Positions 45,358 through 63,026 are shown, numbered from the stretch's first letter. The stretch: 64,000 bases of DNA from Campylobacter pinnipediorum subsp. pinnipediorum (GCF_002021925.1 NZ_CP012546.1:1364001-1428000), one strand, 5' to 3'. Notes: generated from the letters alone by a model not told the origin. Program-made: numbers and translations.

Positions 45358-46440
45358 CTACAAAACATCAACAACCTTTTTCAGTTTATTATAAACATTA
45401 GTTTCTGTTATTTTTCCCATCAATTCACTATAATCTTTATGTTTTGAATAAGTTTCATCTGCTACAAAATCTACTTTTATAAATTGATGTAATTCTGTAT
45501 CAAAATCTGGCATTGATGATTCTGGGCTTGCAACACCAAATAATCCTAAAACAGGAGTTTTTAACGCAGCAGCTATATGTAAAGGGCCAGTATCTGGGGT
45601 AACTAAAACATCAAATTCACCAATAATAGCAGCAGCTTCAGTTATGCTAAATTTGCCAGCCACATTTAAAACCCTACCACTATTTATCTTTTTCTCCAAT
45701 GAATTTGTGAGTTCCATTTCACTTGGACTACCTATTAAGACTAACCTAGTATTTTCTTTTAAAAGTATCATATTTGCAAGTTTATGCCATCTTTCAAGTG
45801 TCCACATTCTTGATTTTGAATTAGCACCCATCTGAAAACCAATTATTTTCTCATTTGTTTTTTTATTCAATACAATTTCTGCTTTTTTTATATCATCGTT
45901 ATTTAAATAAAGACTCATTCTAGTATCACTACTACTAACCCCAACAAAATTAAGATACCTAAGTCTAGTTAGAACAACATATCCATCAGGTATATAACTA
46001 GAAGGATTATTTGAATGCAAAAAATTAAAATCATTTCTATCATTTGGCAATTTAAAAATATATTTTATACCGCTTAAAAAAGCTAAAGGTGTAGCTTGCG
46101 GTTCATTTGAATGAAGTAAAAATGCTATATCTATTTTTTTAGATTTTAGGATATTTCTTGTTTTTAAAAAACTATTCCAACGACCATTATATAAAATAAT
46201 TTCATCCAAATTGGGATCATTCTCAAAAAGCTTTGCATTTTTTGGATTTAATAAAGCTATAGTTTTTACATTAGGATAATGTTGTTTAAAAACCCTAAAA
46301 ACAGGAGTATTAAAAAGCGTATCTCCTATAGCTGTATTGCTAAAAAAACAAACTGTCTTAAAAGACTCTTTTACCAAATCTGTTTTTACAACACTCTTTT
46401 TTTTTAAAATAAATTTTAAAAGCCTTTCAGATAGTTTCAT
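45358..46440 (-). CDS. GT9 heptosyltransferase-like enzyme, LOS locus
   Basis: 360 residues with GT9 motifs: FFSNTAIGDTLFNTPVFRVF near 32-51 and VTPDTGPLHIAAALKTPVLG near 280-299. KIIGFQMGANSKSRMWTLERWHKLAN is the usual middle. It is the fourth GT9 enzyme in the window; heptose or another sugar may be the donor. It overlaps the GT4 gene upstream by 14 bases. Confidence 0.85.
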   Translation of the reverse strand: MKLSERLLKFILKKKSVVKTDLVKESFKTVCFFSNTAIGDTLFNTPVFRVFKQHYPNVKTIALLNPKNAKLFENDPNLDEIILYNGRWNSFLKTRNILKSKKIDIAFLLHSNEPQATPLAFLSGIKYIFKLPNDRNDFNFLHSNNPSSYIPDGYVVLTRLRYLNFVGVSSSDTRMSLYLNNDDIKKAEIVLNKKTNEKIIGFQMGANSKSRMWTLERWHKLANMILLKENTRLVLIGSPSEMELTNSLEKKINSGRVLNVAGKFSITEAAAIIGEFDVLVTPDTGPLHIAAALKTPVLGLFGVASPESSMPDFDTELHQFIKVDFVADETYSKHKDYSELMGKITETNVYNKLKKVVDVL

Positions 46441-47470
46441 ATAAAATCTCCGTTTTCTTAACCATTTGTTCTATTGAAAAATTATTATCGACATATTCTC
46501 TTGCGTTTTTGCCAAATTTATATCTTAGCCCCTTGTCTTGCACTAATTTAAATATTGCATTTTTAAGCTCTTCTTTATTATCTAAGTTAAATATAAACCC
46601 TGTTTTATTATCCAAAATAGCCTCTACAATACCACCGACATTACTTCCTATACAAGGCACAGCACAACTTCCGGCTTCTAACAAAACAGTGCCAAGAGCC
46701 TCCATCTTAGAAGGTAAAACAAAAATATCAAAACTACCCATAAAATCAACAACATCTGTCCTATTTCCAAGCATAAAGATATTTTTACTGTCTTTTGTTA
46801 TCTCTTTTAAATGATCTTCTTGTGGTCCATCGCCAACTATAACTAAAGCACAATTTTCCAAACTAAGTTCATTAAAAGCATTTATTAAAAGTTTATGATT
46901 TTTAGCACCTCTTAATACAGCTACAATACCAATAACAATAATATCAGATGCTAAATTTAACTCTTTTTTTATATCTTTTTTAAAATTTGGATTAAACTTA
47001 TTAGTATCAACACCTGTATAAATAACATCTATTAAATTTTCTTTAACACCCTTGCTGATTAAACTACATTTTGTAGCATTTGATACAGCAACGACTTTGG
47101 TGCATAAATTATAACTCATAGCAGAACTTATAGGAGTTTGTAAATGCCTTGTCCTAATAACTTTAACTTTACAAATTTTACCAACTATAGAGCCTATTAT
47201 TCCATCTTTTCCTGAGTGGGTTGATATAATTTTAATATCGTTTTTTTTAACAAAACGACATATTTTGATAATCTCAAAAATATTATAAACTTTTCTAAGA
47301 TCAAACTCAACAAATTCACAATCTATATCTTTTGTAAAGCTAGTAGAGCCTTTATTTAGACCATAAAAAACTTTAAATTTTTGTTTATCTAATCCATTTA
47401 TAACACGCTGGGTTCTATGCTCTTGACCACCAAACCCTTTGGAACTTTCAAGCTCAAGTATATTTATCAT
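46427..47470 (-). CDS. GT4 glycosyltransferase, LOS locus
   Basis: 347 residues. LELESSKGFGGQEHRTQRVI at the start (GGQEHR is typical of a glycan-chain GT4 group), then VIYTGVDTNKFNPNF, VIVGDGPQEDHLK and FVLPSKMEALGTVLLEAGSCAVPCI with the E-x7-E motif. ATG at 47470, divergent from the plus-strand GT4 at 47566; the 95 bases between them contain both promoters. The substrate is unknown. Confidence 0.87.
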   Translation of the reverse strand: MINILELESSKGFGGQEHRTQRVINGLDKQKFKVFYGLNKGSTSFTKDIDCEFVEFDLRKVYNIFEIIKICRFVKKNDIKIISTHSGKDGIIGSIVGKICKVKVIRTRHLQTPISSAMSYNLCTKVVAVSNATKCSLISKGVKENLIDVIYTGVDTNKFNPNFKKDIKKELNLASDIIVIGIVAVLRGAKNHKLLINAFNELSLENCALVIVGDGPQEDHLKEITKDSKNIFMLGNRTDVVDFMGSFDIFVLPSKMEALGTVLLEAGSCAVPCIGSNVGGIVEAILDNKTGFIFNLDNKEELKNAIFKLVQDKGLRYKFGKNAREYVDNNFSIEQMVKKTEILYETI

Positions 47471-47565
47471 TCTTATCCTAAAATTAGATTAAAACACAAT
47501 AATTGTAGCATGGGTTTAATAAGATTATAACCAAATTTTTATTAATTTTATTATAAAATCGTTAA

Positions 47566-48600
47566 ATGAAAAAACTAACATTTTTAAGAATGAATCCAAA
47601 AGCAGTTGGTGGAGCAGAGATTTACCTATCAAGACTAACACAAGCTTTAAAAAATGAAAATATACATTGTGAGATAAAAAGTCTAAAAATACCAAAGTTT
47701 ATAAGCTCTTGGATAAAGGCTTTGGTTTTCAACAAATATGCAAAGTCTTCAAAAAAAGATGATATTTATTTTAGCCTAGAAAGAATTGACTCAGCTGATA
47801 TTTATAGGGCTGGAGATGGTGTTCATAAGGTGTATATGAAAAGTAAAAAATTTTGGTTTTTAAACCCTTTGAATTTCGTATATCCATACCTTGAAAAAAA
47901 ATGTTTTATAAACTCAAAACTTATAATAGCAAACTCAAATTTCATCAAAAAACAGATTATTGATACCTATAAAATAAAAGATGAAAAAATCAAAGTTATA
48001 TATAATGGCGTAAAACTACAAGATGAGTTTAGCAAAGATGAGTTTAAACAAACGATATGCAAAGAACTAAGCATAGATACAAATATACCAATAATACTCT
48101 TTGTTGGAAGTGGCTTTAAAAGAAAAGGTGTTGATGTATTTTTAAACATACTTTCAAAAATTAATCAAAATTTCAACGCCATAATAATAGGAAAAGATAA
48201 AAAATTAAATAATTACAAGAGCAAATCAAAAGAACTTGGGCTAGAAAACAAGGTCTTTTTTATGGGTGCCAGAAAAGATGTAGATAGATACTACAAAGCT
48301 AGTGATATTTTTATATTTCCTACAAAATACGAGCCATTTTCAAATGTAGTTTTGGAAGCATTAAGCTTTAAAAATGCCGTATTTACCACATCTAGTAATG
48401 GAGCAAGTGAAATTTTATCAGATAAATTTGTTATAAAAAATGATGATTTTATCCAAAATATAAAGTTTATAAATGAGCTGTTGGCTGACAAAGACTTATT
48501 AAAAAAAGAACAAAATAGTTCTTTTGAACTCGTTAAAAATTTCAGCATAGAAAAAAATGCAAAAGAAACTATATCGGCTATAAAAAGCATTGTAAAATGA
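47566..48600 (+). CDS. GT4 glycosyltransferase next to waaF
   Basis: 344 residues. KKLTFLRMNPKAVGGAEIYLSRL opening with GGAE, then IIANSNFIKKQI, VIYNGVKLQDEF, LFVGSGFKRKGVDVFL and FIFPTKYEPFSNVVLEALS (E-x7-E). The pattern is close to WaaG-type glucosyltransferases. It shares ATGA with waaF, so the two are coupled. Its likely role is adding a hexose to the heptose region. Confidence 0.85.
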   Translation: MKKLTFLRMNPKAVGGAEIYLSRLTQALKNENIHCEIKSLKIPKFISSWIKALVFNKYAKSSKKDDIYFSLERIDSADIYRAGDGVHKVYMKSKKFWFLNPLNFVYPYLEKKCFINSKLIIANSNFIKKQIIDTYKIKDEKIKVIYNGVKLQDEFSKDEFKQTICKELSIDTNIPIILFVGSGFKRKGVDVFLNILSKINQNFNAIIIGKDKKLNNYKSKSKELGLENKVFFMGARKDVDRYYKASDIFIFPTKYEPFSNVVLEALSFKNAVFTTSSNGASEILSDKFVIKNDDFIQNIKFINELLADKDLLKKEQNSSFELVKNFSIEKNAKETISAIKSIVK

Positions 48601-49526
48601 GAATTTTCATAGAACTTCCAACTTGGCTTGGCGACTGTATAATGGCAACACCTGCTATACAAAGCTTGGTAGAAAATTTTCCGGATTGCAAGATAGTATT
48701 TTTTGGCTCTTTTGTTAGCACAGAAATTTTAAAATATCATAAAAACTGTGAATTTACAATCATAGACGAAAGCAAAAAACATAGCTTTAGATGGCTTTAT
48801 CTTTTTAAGATTTGTAAAAAAATGGATAAATTTGATCTTGGAATTAGTTTTAGAAGCTCGTTTGCAAGCTTTATGTTGCTTAAATTTATCAAAGCAAATA
48901 AAAAAATACAATTTAAAAAGACAAAAACAAGCATTCATCAAGCAAAAAAATATCTAAATTTTGCAAAAAATGCCTTAAACCTAGAAAAAATAAAAGATGA
49001 CTTATATATACCAATAAACAAAGAAGTTACAAAAAACTTTATCGGAATAAACCCTGGTGCCACATATGGAAGTGCTAAAAAATGGTATCCTGAATACTTT
49101 GCAGAAGTTGCAATAAAAATGAATAATGGTTATGAGTTTTTAATATTTGGTTCAAAAAATGAATCAAAAATTTGTGATGAAATAGCTGAAATTTTACAAA
49201 AAAACAATATAAATTTTAAAAATTTATGTGGAAAAACAAATATACAAGAACTTTGCAAATATATAAGTTCTTTAAAGCTTTTTATCACAAACGATAGCGG
49301 TCCTATGCATATAGCGGCTAATTACAAAATACCAACGATAGCTCTTTTTGGTCCAACAAAATACAACGAAACAAGTCCTTTTAAAAATGAAAATGCGCAT
49401 TTGTTACACCTAAATTTGCCTTGTCAGCCTTGTATGAAAAGAGCATGCCCTATAAAAACTCACGAGTGTATGAAAAATCTAACCTCCGATATGGTTATAA
49501 AAAAAATAAAGGAGATTGGATTTTGA
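48597..49526 (+). CDS. waaF: LOS heptosyltransferase II
   Basis: GT9 enzyme that adds the second heptose. RIFIELPTWLGDCIMATPAI at the start is the WaaF pattern (L-GD), INPGATYGSAKKWYPEYFAE near 147-166 the donor region, and TNDSGPMHIAANYKIPTIAL near 237-256 the second motif; PCQPCMKRACP near 285 is typical too. 309 residues. As in C. jejuni it closes the LOS locus opposite waaC. Confidence 0.94.
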   Translation: MRIFIELPTWLGDCIMATPAIQSLVENFPDCKIVFFGSFVSTEILKYHKNCEFTIIDESKKHSFRWLYLFKICKKMDKFDLGISFRSSFASFMLLKFIKANKKIQFKKTKTSIHQAKKYLNFAKNALNLEKIKDDLYIPINKEVTKNFIGINPGATYGSAKKWYPEYFAEVAIKMNNGYEFLIFGSKNESKICDEIAEILQKNNINFKNLCGKTNIQELCKYISSLKLFITNDSGPMHIAANYKIPTIALFGPTKYNETSPFKNENAHLLHLNLPCQPCMKRACPIKTHECMKNLTSDMVIKKIKEIGF

Positions 49527-50017
49527 AATTAGAGTTTTTGATGGATAATCAAACACAAGATTATTTTTTTGAATTTATCGCACAACTTGATTGTGACCTT
49601 ATAATAATGAAAAACCTAAACATACTAAAAACCAAAAATCCGTATGATTTTATACAAGAAAATGGATATATAAATTTTTACATCCACTCGCCTATATTTG
49701 GAGACCTTGATATATATGCAGATAATAATTTTATAGGTTTTAGCGAACTCACATCGCCTATTATATTTTTTAATAACTCGCCTATATTTGAAGCAGAAAA
49801 AACAATAAAAAAGGGTAAAATCTACATAAGACCAAATTATATTAAAGATAATGAAATACAAAAAAAATCAGAAAATTTGATAAATTATTACAACAAAATA
49901 AGCTATTGGATCAACAAAAACATACCATTAAAACAGATAAATACTGAGTTTAATGGTATGCAAATTAGAATATCAGATAGTATTTTTAACAAAATACAAA
50001 ATTATAAAATTTTATAA
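49523..50017 (+). CDS. Unknown protein coupled to waaF
   Basis: 164 residues if it starts at the TTG at 49523, which overlaps the waaF stop and has GGAG eight bases before it. The sequence has no signal peptide or membrane helix. It contains many aromatic and asparagine residues (PYDFIQENGYINFYIHSPIFGDLDIYAD) and two copies of a SPIFG/SPIFE turn. I do not recognise a family. Its tight coupling with waaF suggests an LOS-linked or heptose-linked role, but nothing else supports this. Confidence 0.6.
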   Translation: MKLEFLMDNQTQDYFFEFIAQLDCDLIIMKNLNILKTKNPYDFIQENGYINFYIHSPIFGDLDIYADNNFIGFSELTSPIIFFNNSPIFEAEKTIKKGKIYIRPNYIKDNEIQKKSENLINYYNKISYWINKNIPLKQINTEFNGMQIRISDSIFNKIQNYKIL

Positions 50018-50482
50018 AGACTCAATAAATTTTAGAGTTTGAGATGCATCACTTTGAGCATCTTTTACATCATGTTTATATATTAACTTTGAGTTTTTAA
50101 AGACCAATGTTTGCCTAAAATAAAATTTATTACCATCATTTGTGTTAAATGTTTTAAGGCCTAGCTCTTTTTCTAATATAAATTTATCATCATTTAAAAA
50201 GATAAAACTAGCTTCAACTTCTTGTTTAAAAGCCTTTTGTTTTTCAAAACTATGCGAACCTATAGCAACTATATTAAAATTATTTTTCAAAAACTCATCT
50301 TTTAAATTTTCATAGCTTTTAGTTTGCAAGGTGCAACCTGTCATGCCTTCTTTGTTTTTCAAATCATCATCTAAAAACTTACCGCTTTGACCCATTTTTG
50401 GATACAAAAACACAACACAATCATTGGTTTTTATAAACTCTAAAAAGTTAAAATATACACCATTTACATCTTTTAAAATCAC
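50012..50482 (-). CDS. BCP-like peroxiredoxin
   Basis: 156 residues. VVFLYPKMG near 25-33 and GMTGCTLQTKSYENL near 46-60 match the TxxC region of BCP/PrxQ proteins with the linker insertion (SGKFLDDDLKNKEG) seen in one subgroup. The peroxidatic cysteine is that of TGCT; the usual resolving cysteine five residues on is absent (TLQTK). The start is a GTG at 50482 after AAAGGA. It probably reduces organic peroxides with thioredoxin. It overlaps the waaF-linked gene tail to tail by 6 bases. Confidence 0.75.
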   Translation of the reverse strand: MILKDVNGVYFNFLEFIKTNDCVVFLYPKMGQSGKFLDDDLKNKEGMTGCTLQTKSYENLKDEFLKNNFNIVAIGSHSFEKQKAFKQEVEASFIFLNDDKFILEKELGLKTFNTNDGNKFYFRQTLVFKNSKLIYKHDVKDAQSDASQTLKFIESL

Positions 50483-50493
50483 ATTATTTCCTT

Positions 50494-51171
50494 TTATTTA
50501 AAATTATTTTTTGTCTTTAAATTTAAAAAGTATAACAAAAATAAAATACTAAAACTAAACACAAGCATACACATAGAGTATATATTTGCTTTATCATAAT
50601 CAAGCATTTCAACTGACTCAAATATCGCTATACTAGCAACCCTAGTCTCATCTCCTATGCTTCCGCCTATCATCAAAACAACCCCAAACTCGCCCATAGT
50701 ATGAGCAAAACTTATAACTAAAGCTGTAAGTAAACTTGATTTTATGTTTGGCAAGGCAACAAAAAAAAGAGTTGCAAGCTTACCTTTACCAAGAGAATAA
50801 CTTGCTTCAAAAAGATTATTTTTTAAATTTGAAAAACCAGATTGAAGTGGTGAAAACATAAAAGGCAAGGAGTAAATGCAACTAGCAACAACCAAACCAT
50901 AAAAATTAAAAACTAAGCGAATATCAAAAGTGCTTTCTATAAATTTTCCAAAAGTAGAATATGGAGATAAAAAAAGCAATAGATAAAACCCAAGCACACT
51001 AGGTGGTAATACCAAAGGAAGCGAAACAAGAGATTCAAAAAATGGTTTAAATCTAAAATCAACTCTTGCAAAAAAATATGCCAAAGGTGTAACTACTACA
51101 AATAAAATAAAAGTAGTAATCAAAGAGAGTTTTAACGATACATAAAAAGGGGAAAAATCTATACCAAACAT
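50494..51171 (-). CDS. modB: Molybdate ABC transporter permease ModB (orphan)
   Basis: 225 residues with five to six membrane helices. The EAA loop is near residue 125-145 (EASYSLGKGKLATLFFVALP, giving the EAA---G---------I-LP pattern), and HTMGEFGVVLMIGGSI with a late ETRVASIAIFESVE is the ModB/CysT signature. No modA or modC lies next to it: upstream is rpoC and downstream the peroxiredoxin. It either works with genes elsewhere or is a relic of an operon broken up, like the modD remnant in this window. Confidence 0.85.
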   Translation of the reverse strand: MFGIDFSPFYVSLKLSLITTFILFVVVTPLAYFFARVDFRFKPFFESLVSLPLVLPPSVLGFYLLLFLSPYSTFGKFIESTFDIRLVFNFYGLVVASCIYSLPFMFSPLQSGFSNLKNNLFEASYSLGKGKLATLFFVALPNIKSSLLTALVISFAHTMGEFGVVLMIGGSIGDETRVASIAIFESVEMLDYDKANIYSMCMLVFSFSILFLLYFLNLKTKNNFK

Positions 51172-51233
51172 AAAAGATCCAAATGTAAAATTATTTTTTT
51201 ATATTTTACATCATAGATCATAAATTGTGGTTT

Positions 51234-51262
51234 AAAAAGCCAACTCAAAAAAAGAGTTGGCT
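51234..51262 (-). terminator. Terminator of the rpoBC operon
   Basis: On the minus strand, AGCCAACTC (51262-51254), a seven-base T loop, then GAGTTGGCT (51246-51238), followed by a run of T. The nine-base stem and the T-run after it make a textbook intrinsic terminator, starting seven bases after the rpoC stop. Confidence 0.85.
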
Positions 51263-51268
51263 AAAAAA

Positions 51269-59963
<8,695 letters not shown>

Positions 59964-59974
59964 CTAAATTTAAA

Positions 59975-59998
59975 ATAAGAGAGCAAAGGCTCTCTTAT
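59975..59998 (-). terminator. Hairpin between rplL and rpoB (attenuator candidate)
   Basis: On the minus strand ATAAGAGAGC (59998-59989), four bases CTTT, then its exact complement (59984-59975), followed by TTTTAAATTT. A ten-base stem with a broken T-run would reduce, rather than block, transcription into rpoBC, as at the same spot in E. coli. The broken T-run is the reason I call it an attenuator. Confidence 0.6.
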
Positions 59999-60021
59999 GG
60001 GAATTTTCATAAATATTAAAA

Positions 60022-60393
60022 TTATTTAAGCTCCACTTTAGCACCAGCTTCTTCAAGCTCTTTTTTAGCTGCTTCAGCTTCATCTTTACTAACACCTTCT
60101 TTAAGAACAGATGGAGTTGCTTCAACTGCATCTTTAGCTTCTTTAAGGCCAAGACCTGTAAGAGCTCTAACAACTTTAATAACGTTGATTTTCTTATCAC
60201 CAGAGTCAAGAAGAACAATATTAAATTCTGTCTTCTCTTCAGCTGCTTCACCAGCAGCACCAGCAGCACCAGCAACCATAACAGGTGCAGCACTAACGCC
60301 AAATTTTTCTTCAAATTCTTTAACTAATTCACTAAGTTCTAAAACTGAAAGATTAGATATAAACTCTAATACATCTTCTTTAGTAATTGCCAT
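60022..60393 (-). CDS. rplL: Ribosomal protein L7/L12
   Basis: 123 residues. An N-terminal dimer domain ([32 protein letters not shown]), an Ala/Gly hinge ([15 protein letters not shown]) and the C-terminal domain ([39 protein letters not shown]) are all standard. It forms the stalk that recruits translation factors. A leucine/lysine-rich open frame on the same strand in another phase is a shadow. Confidence 0.97.
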   Translation of the reverse strand: MAITKEDVLEFISNLSVLELSELVKEFEEKFGVSAAPVMVAGAAGAAGEAAEEKTEFNIVLLDSGDKKINVIKVVRALTGLGLKEAKDAVEATPSVLKEGVSKDEAEAAKKELEEAGAKVELK

Positions 60394-60411
60394 TATTTTT
60401 CTCCTAATTTT

Positions 60412-60897
60412 TTATACTGCTTGTTCTTTTTTTTCTTTAAGCGCATTTAATCCAATTGTAAAATTTTGAATTGGCGCATTCCAAACTTGCAAAAGCATTG
60501 CAATAAGTTCATCACGGCTAGGCATTTTAGACAATGCTCTAACTTTATTTGCATCTGTAACTTCACCGTCTATATGTGCTAATTTGATTTTAAAAAGATC
60601 ACTATTATTTTCTTCAAATTTAGCAACAACTTTTGTTACAGATAGTTGATCTTCACCCCAAACATATATGTTTGTATCTTTAAGCTCAAGACCATCTTTA
60701 TTAACATTATTTAATGCTATATTAGCAAGTGTATTTTTTATAACTTGAACCTTAACACCCTGCTCTCTAGCAGAATTTCTTAATACTTCAAGTTTTTTTA
60801 CATTTAAACCACGATAATCACAAACAACTATAGCTTGTGCTTCTTTAAATTCGTTTTCTAAACCTAATATAACTTCAGATTTTTTGCTACGTGTCAC
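60412..60897 (-). CDS. rplJ: Ribosomal protein L10
   Basis: 161 residues from a GTG at 60897 with AAGGAG upstream. [34 protein letters not shown] and the C-terminal helices that hold the L7/L12 dimers match L10. In other bacteria L10-L12 represses its own mRNA through the leader just upstream. Confidence 0.95.
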   Translation of the reverse strand: MTRSKKSEVILGLENEFKEAQAIVVCDYRGLNVKKLEVLRNSAREQGVKVQVIKNTLANIALNNVNKDGLELKDTNIYVWGEDQLSVTKVVAKFEENNSDLFKIKLAHIDGEVTDANKVRALSKMPSRDELIAMLLQVWNAPIQNFTIGLNALKEKKEQAV

Positions 60898-60964
60898 TTC
60901 TTCTCCTTTCCGACCAGCGATTTCAGTAGAGAGGGTCGAACAATTAAGCTTTTAAGCCTCTACT
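60898..60964 (-). promoter_or_regulatory. L10-type ribosomal leader
   Basis: About 99 bases separate rplA from rplJ. On the minus strand AGTAGAGG (60964-60957) can pair with CCTCTCTACT (60934-60925), with an inner AAGCTT arm and a following CGACC...GGTCG element just before the ribosome site. Position and shape match the rplJ leader where L10 binds; the assignment is by analogy. Confidence 0.55.
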
Positions 60965-60996
60965 TTCTCTAATCTAAGATAAAAAATTAAATTATT

Positions 60997-61698
60997 TTAT
61001 TTTAAATCTATAACTTCTTGAGTATCAAGAGTAACAGATGGACTCATTGTCAATGACAATTTAGCATTTTTAACATATCTACCTTTAGCAGCAGATGGCT
61101 TATGTTTATTAATAGCTTTAATAAATGCTGTTGCATTATCAAGTATTTGCTCTTTAGTAAAGCTAACTTTGCCTATACCAGCATGTATATTTCCTTGTTT
61201 ATCAACACGGAAATTTACCTGTCCACCTTTTGCATTATTGATAGCTTGTGCAACATCCATAGTAACTGTTCCTGTTTTAGGGTTAGGCATTAAACCTTTA
61301 GGCCCTAATAATCTACCAACTTTTCCAACAAGACCCATTAAATTTGGTGTAGCAATCAGCACATCAAAATTAATAACACCTTTTTGAATATCTTCTATCA
61401 AATCATCAGAACCTACTATATCTGCACCTGCATTTTTAGCCTCGTCTGCTTTAGCATCTTTAGCTATAACAGCAACACGAACAGTTTTTCCTGTTCCGGC
61501 TGGTAAAATAACAGAACCTCTAACCATTTGATCAGCATGTCTTGGATCAACATTTAATTTTAATGCAATCTCTACTGTTTCATCAAATTTAGCAGAAGCT
61601 AAATTTTTAACAGTTTCAACACCTTCGGCTAAACTATATGTTTTAGTATTGTCAACTTTTTTCAATAATTCTTCAAATCTTTTAGTAGTTTTTCCCAT
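60997..61698 (-). CDS. rplA: Ribosomal protein L1
   Basis: 233 residues from the ATG at 61698 with GGAG upstream; the earlier in-frame start at 61743 lies in the structured gap. [39 protein letters not shown] and [17 protein letters not shown] are standard. L1 in other bacteria also represses the rplK-rplA mRNA. Confidence 0.96.
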   Translation of the reverse strand: MGKTTKRFEELLKKVDNTKTYSLAEGVETVKNLASAKFDETVEIALKLNVDPRHADQMVRGSVILPAGTGKTVRVAVIAKDAKADEAKNAGADIVGSDDLIEDIQKGVINFDVLIATPNLMGLVGKVGRLLGPKGLMPNPKTGTVTMDVAQAINNAKGGQVNFRVDKQGNIHAGIGKVSFTKEQILDNATAFIKAINKHKPSAAKGRYVKNAKLSLTMSPSVTLDTQEVIDLK

Positions 61699-61725
61699 AA
61701 AATATCTCCGCATTTTAAAGTGCTT

Positions 61726-61752
61726 CCGCCTACTGAAAATCAACCCGGCGGT
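61726..61752 (-). promoter_or_regulatory. Possible structured element between rplK and rplA
   Basis: On the minus strand ACCGCC (61752-61747) can pair with GGCGG (61730-61726) around a 16-base loop GGGTTGATTTTCAGTA. The gap is 65 bases, longer than the few bases usual between these genes, and unusually G/C-rich for the window. It may be an L1 binding site in the mRNA. Only the short stem supports this. Confidence 0.35.
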
Positions 61753-61763
61753 TTAGGCTTTTA

Positions 61764-62189
61764 TCAATCTATAACTTCAACACCCATAGAACGAGCTGAA
61801 CCAGCTATAATCTTAGCAGCTTGCTCTCTATCTTTTGTATTTAAATCAGCTATTTTTTTCTCAACTATATCAAGAACTTGAGCTTTAGTTATCTTTGCAA
61901 CTTTATTTTTTAAAGGATTATCTGTTCCCTTTGTAATACCGGCAGCTTTTTTAATAAGATCTGTTGCTGGCGGTTGCTTTGTAATAAATGTAAAACTCTT
62001 ATCTGCATAAACTGTAATAACAACTGGTATATTAAAACCAACCATATCCTTAGTTTTCTCATTAAAAGCTTTACAAAACTCCATTATGTTAACACCTCTT
62101 TGTCCAAGAGCTGGACCTACAGGTGGGCTAGGATTTGCTTTAGTAGCAGCAATCTGTAATTTTATTTCGCCTATAACTTTTTTAGCCAT
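61764..62189 (-). CDS. rplK: Ribosomal protein L11
   Basis: 141 residues. [31 protein letters not shown], the proline-rich switch, and the C-terminal [10 protein letters not shown] are all standard; KEKT-type [20 protein letters not shown] sits between them. It binds the GTPase centre of 23S rRNA. It is 11 bases from nusG. Confidence 0.97.
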   Translation of the reverse strand: MAKKVIGEIKLQIAATKANPSPPVGPALGQRGVNIMEFCKAFNEKTKDMVGFNIPVVITVYADKSFTFITKQPPATDLIKKAAGITKGTDNPLKNKVAKITKAQVLDIVEKKIADLNTKDREQAAKIIAGSARSMGVEVID

Positions 62190-62200
62190 AAACCTTCTCC

Positions 62201-62731
62201 TTAAATTATCTTCTCAACTTGTGAATACAAAATATCAACCGGTGTACTTCTTCCAAATATAGAAACATTTAAACGAAGTTTTCCGTGTATCATATCATAC
62301 TCTTCAACAACACCTATAAAATTTGCAAAAGGGCCTTCAGTTATACGAACATTTTCCCCTTCCTCAAAATAAATTTTTGGTTTAGGAGCTGCTCTTTTTT
62401 CAACTTTTTCTAAAATCGTATTAATATCTTTTTCGGTTAAAGGTGTTGGTTTTTTTGATTCACCTATGAATCTTCCAACCTTAGGTAAAGATTGAATCTT
62501 ATGCCACAAAGATGTATTTAAATCTAAATGAGCAAAAGCATATCCAGGATAAAGAGTTCTCTCATTTATCTTTTGCTTTCCATTTTTAATTTCTATAACA
62601 TCCTCAGTAGGAACTATAACTTCCTTAAGCTGATCTTCTATACCATGCTCTTTAACTAAATTTTCTATACCTCTTTTTACAGCCATTTCACTTCCAGCAT
62701 ATGTCTGAATAGCATACCATTTATGAGCCAT
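62201..62731 (-). CDS. nusG: Transcription antitermination factor NusG
   Basis: 176 residues from the ATG at 62731 (AGGAG upstream; an in-frame GTG three codons earlier overlaps that site). [34 protein letters not shown] and the KOW motif [23 protein letters not shown] are complete. It binds RNA polymerase and couples it to the ribosome. It is in the conserved secE-nusG-rplK order. Confidence 0.96.
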   Translation of the reverse strand: MAHKWYAIQTYAGSEMAVKRGIENLVKEHGIEDQLKEVIVPTEDVIEIKNGKQKINERTLYPGYAFAHLDLNTSLWHKIQSLPKVGRFIGESKKPTPLTEKDINTILEKVEKRAAPKPKIYFEEGENVRITEGPFANFIGVVEEYDMIHGKLRLNVSIFGRSTPVDILYSQVEKII

Positions 62732-62742
62732 TACAAACACTC

Positions 62743-62922
62743 CTATATCAAACTAGAAAGAGAAAAAGCCATTAAGGCATCGATTATTGCTAAAAAAAGT
62801 GATACCACAGTTACAACAATAAAAACAGTAATAAAAGCATTTCTAATTTGCTCTTTTGTTGGGAATATAACCTTCAAAATCTCAGCTTTAGAAAGCTTTA
62901 TATAATTTATTATTTTTTCCAT
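62743..62922 (-). CDS. secE: Preprotein translocase subunit SecE
   Basis: 59 residues with one membrane helix (about 30-52) and the SecE motif KAEILKVIFPTKEQ just before it. This is the short, single-helix form. The ATG at 62922 is preferred over an in-frame ATG at 62949 that runs into the tRNA. It is next to nusG as usual. Confidence 0.93.
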   Translation of the reverse strand: MEKIINYIKLSKAEILKVIFPTKEQIRNAFITVFIVVTVVSLFLAIIDALMAFSLSSLI

Positions 62923-62938
62923 ATTATACCTTAACTTA

Positions 62939-63014
62939 TGGCAGGGCAAGAGGGATTCGAACCCCCAACCATTGGATTTGGAATCCAGCGCTCTACCGTT
63001 GGAGCTATTGCCCT
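62939..63014 (-). tRNA. tRNA-Trp (anticodon CCA)
   Basis: 76 bases including an encoded 3' CCA (62941-62939). Acceptor AGGGCAA pairs with TTGCCCT; D stem GCTC/GAGC; anticodon loop TTCCAAA with CCA; T loop TTCGAAT with stem GGGGG/CCCTC. The first base pair of the anticodon stem is a C-A mismatch. tRNA-Trp between rpmG and secE is the usual place in Campylobacter. Confidence 0.95.
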
Positions 63015-63026
63015 AACAGAATTATA

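Noticed and set aside
38409-49526. Phase-variable homopolymer tracts in LOS genes
   Set aside because: No run of eight or more G or C is present; the long runs are A or T and usual for the composition.
59970-60314. 114-residue leucine/lysine-rich frame overlapping rplL on the same strand
   Set aside because: It is the L7/L12 gene read in another phase; its repeated LLVLLV and KKLK strings come from alanine and glutamate codons.
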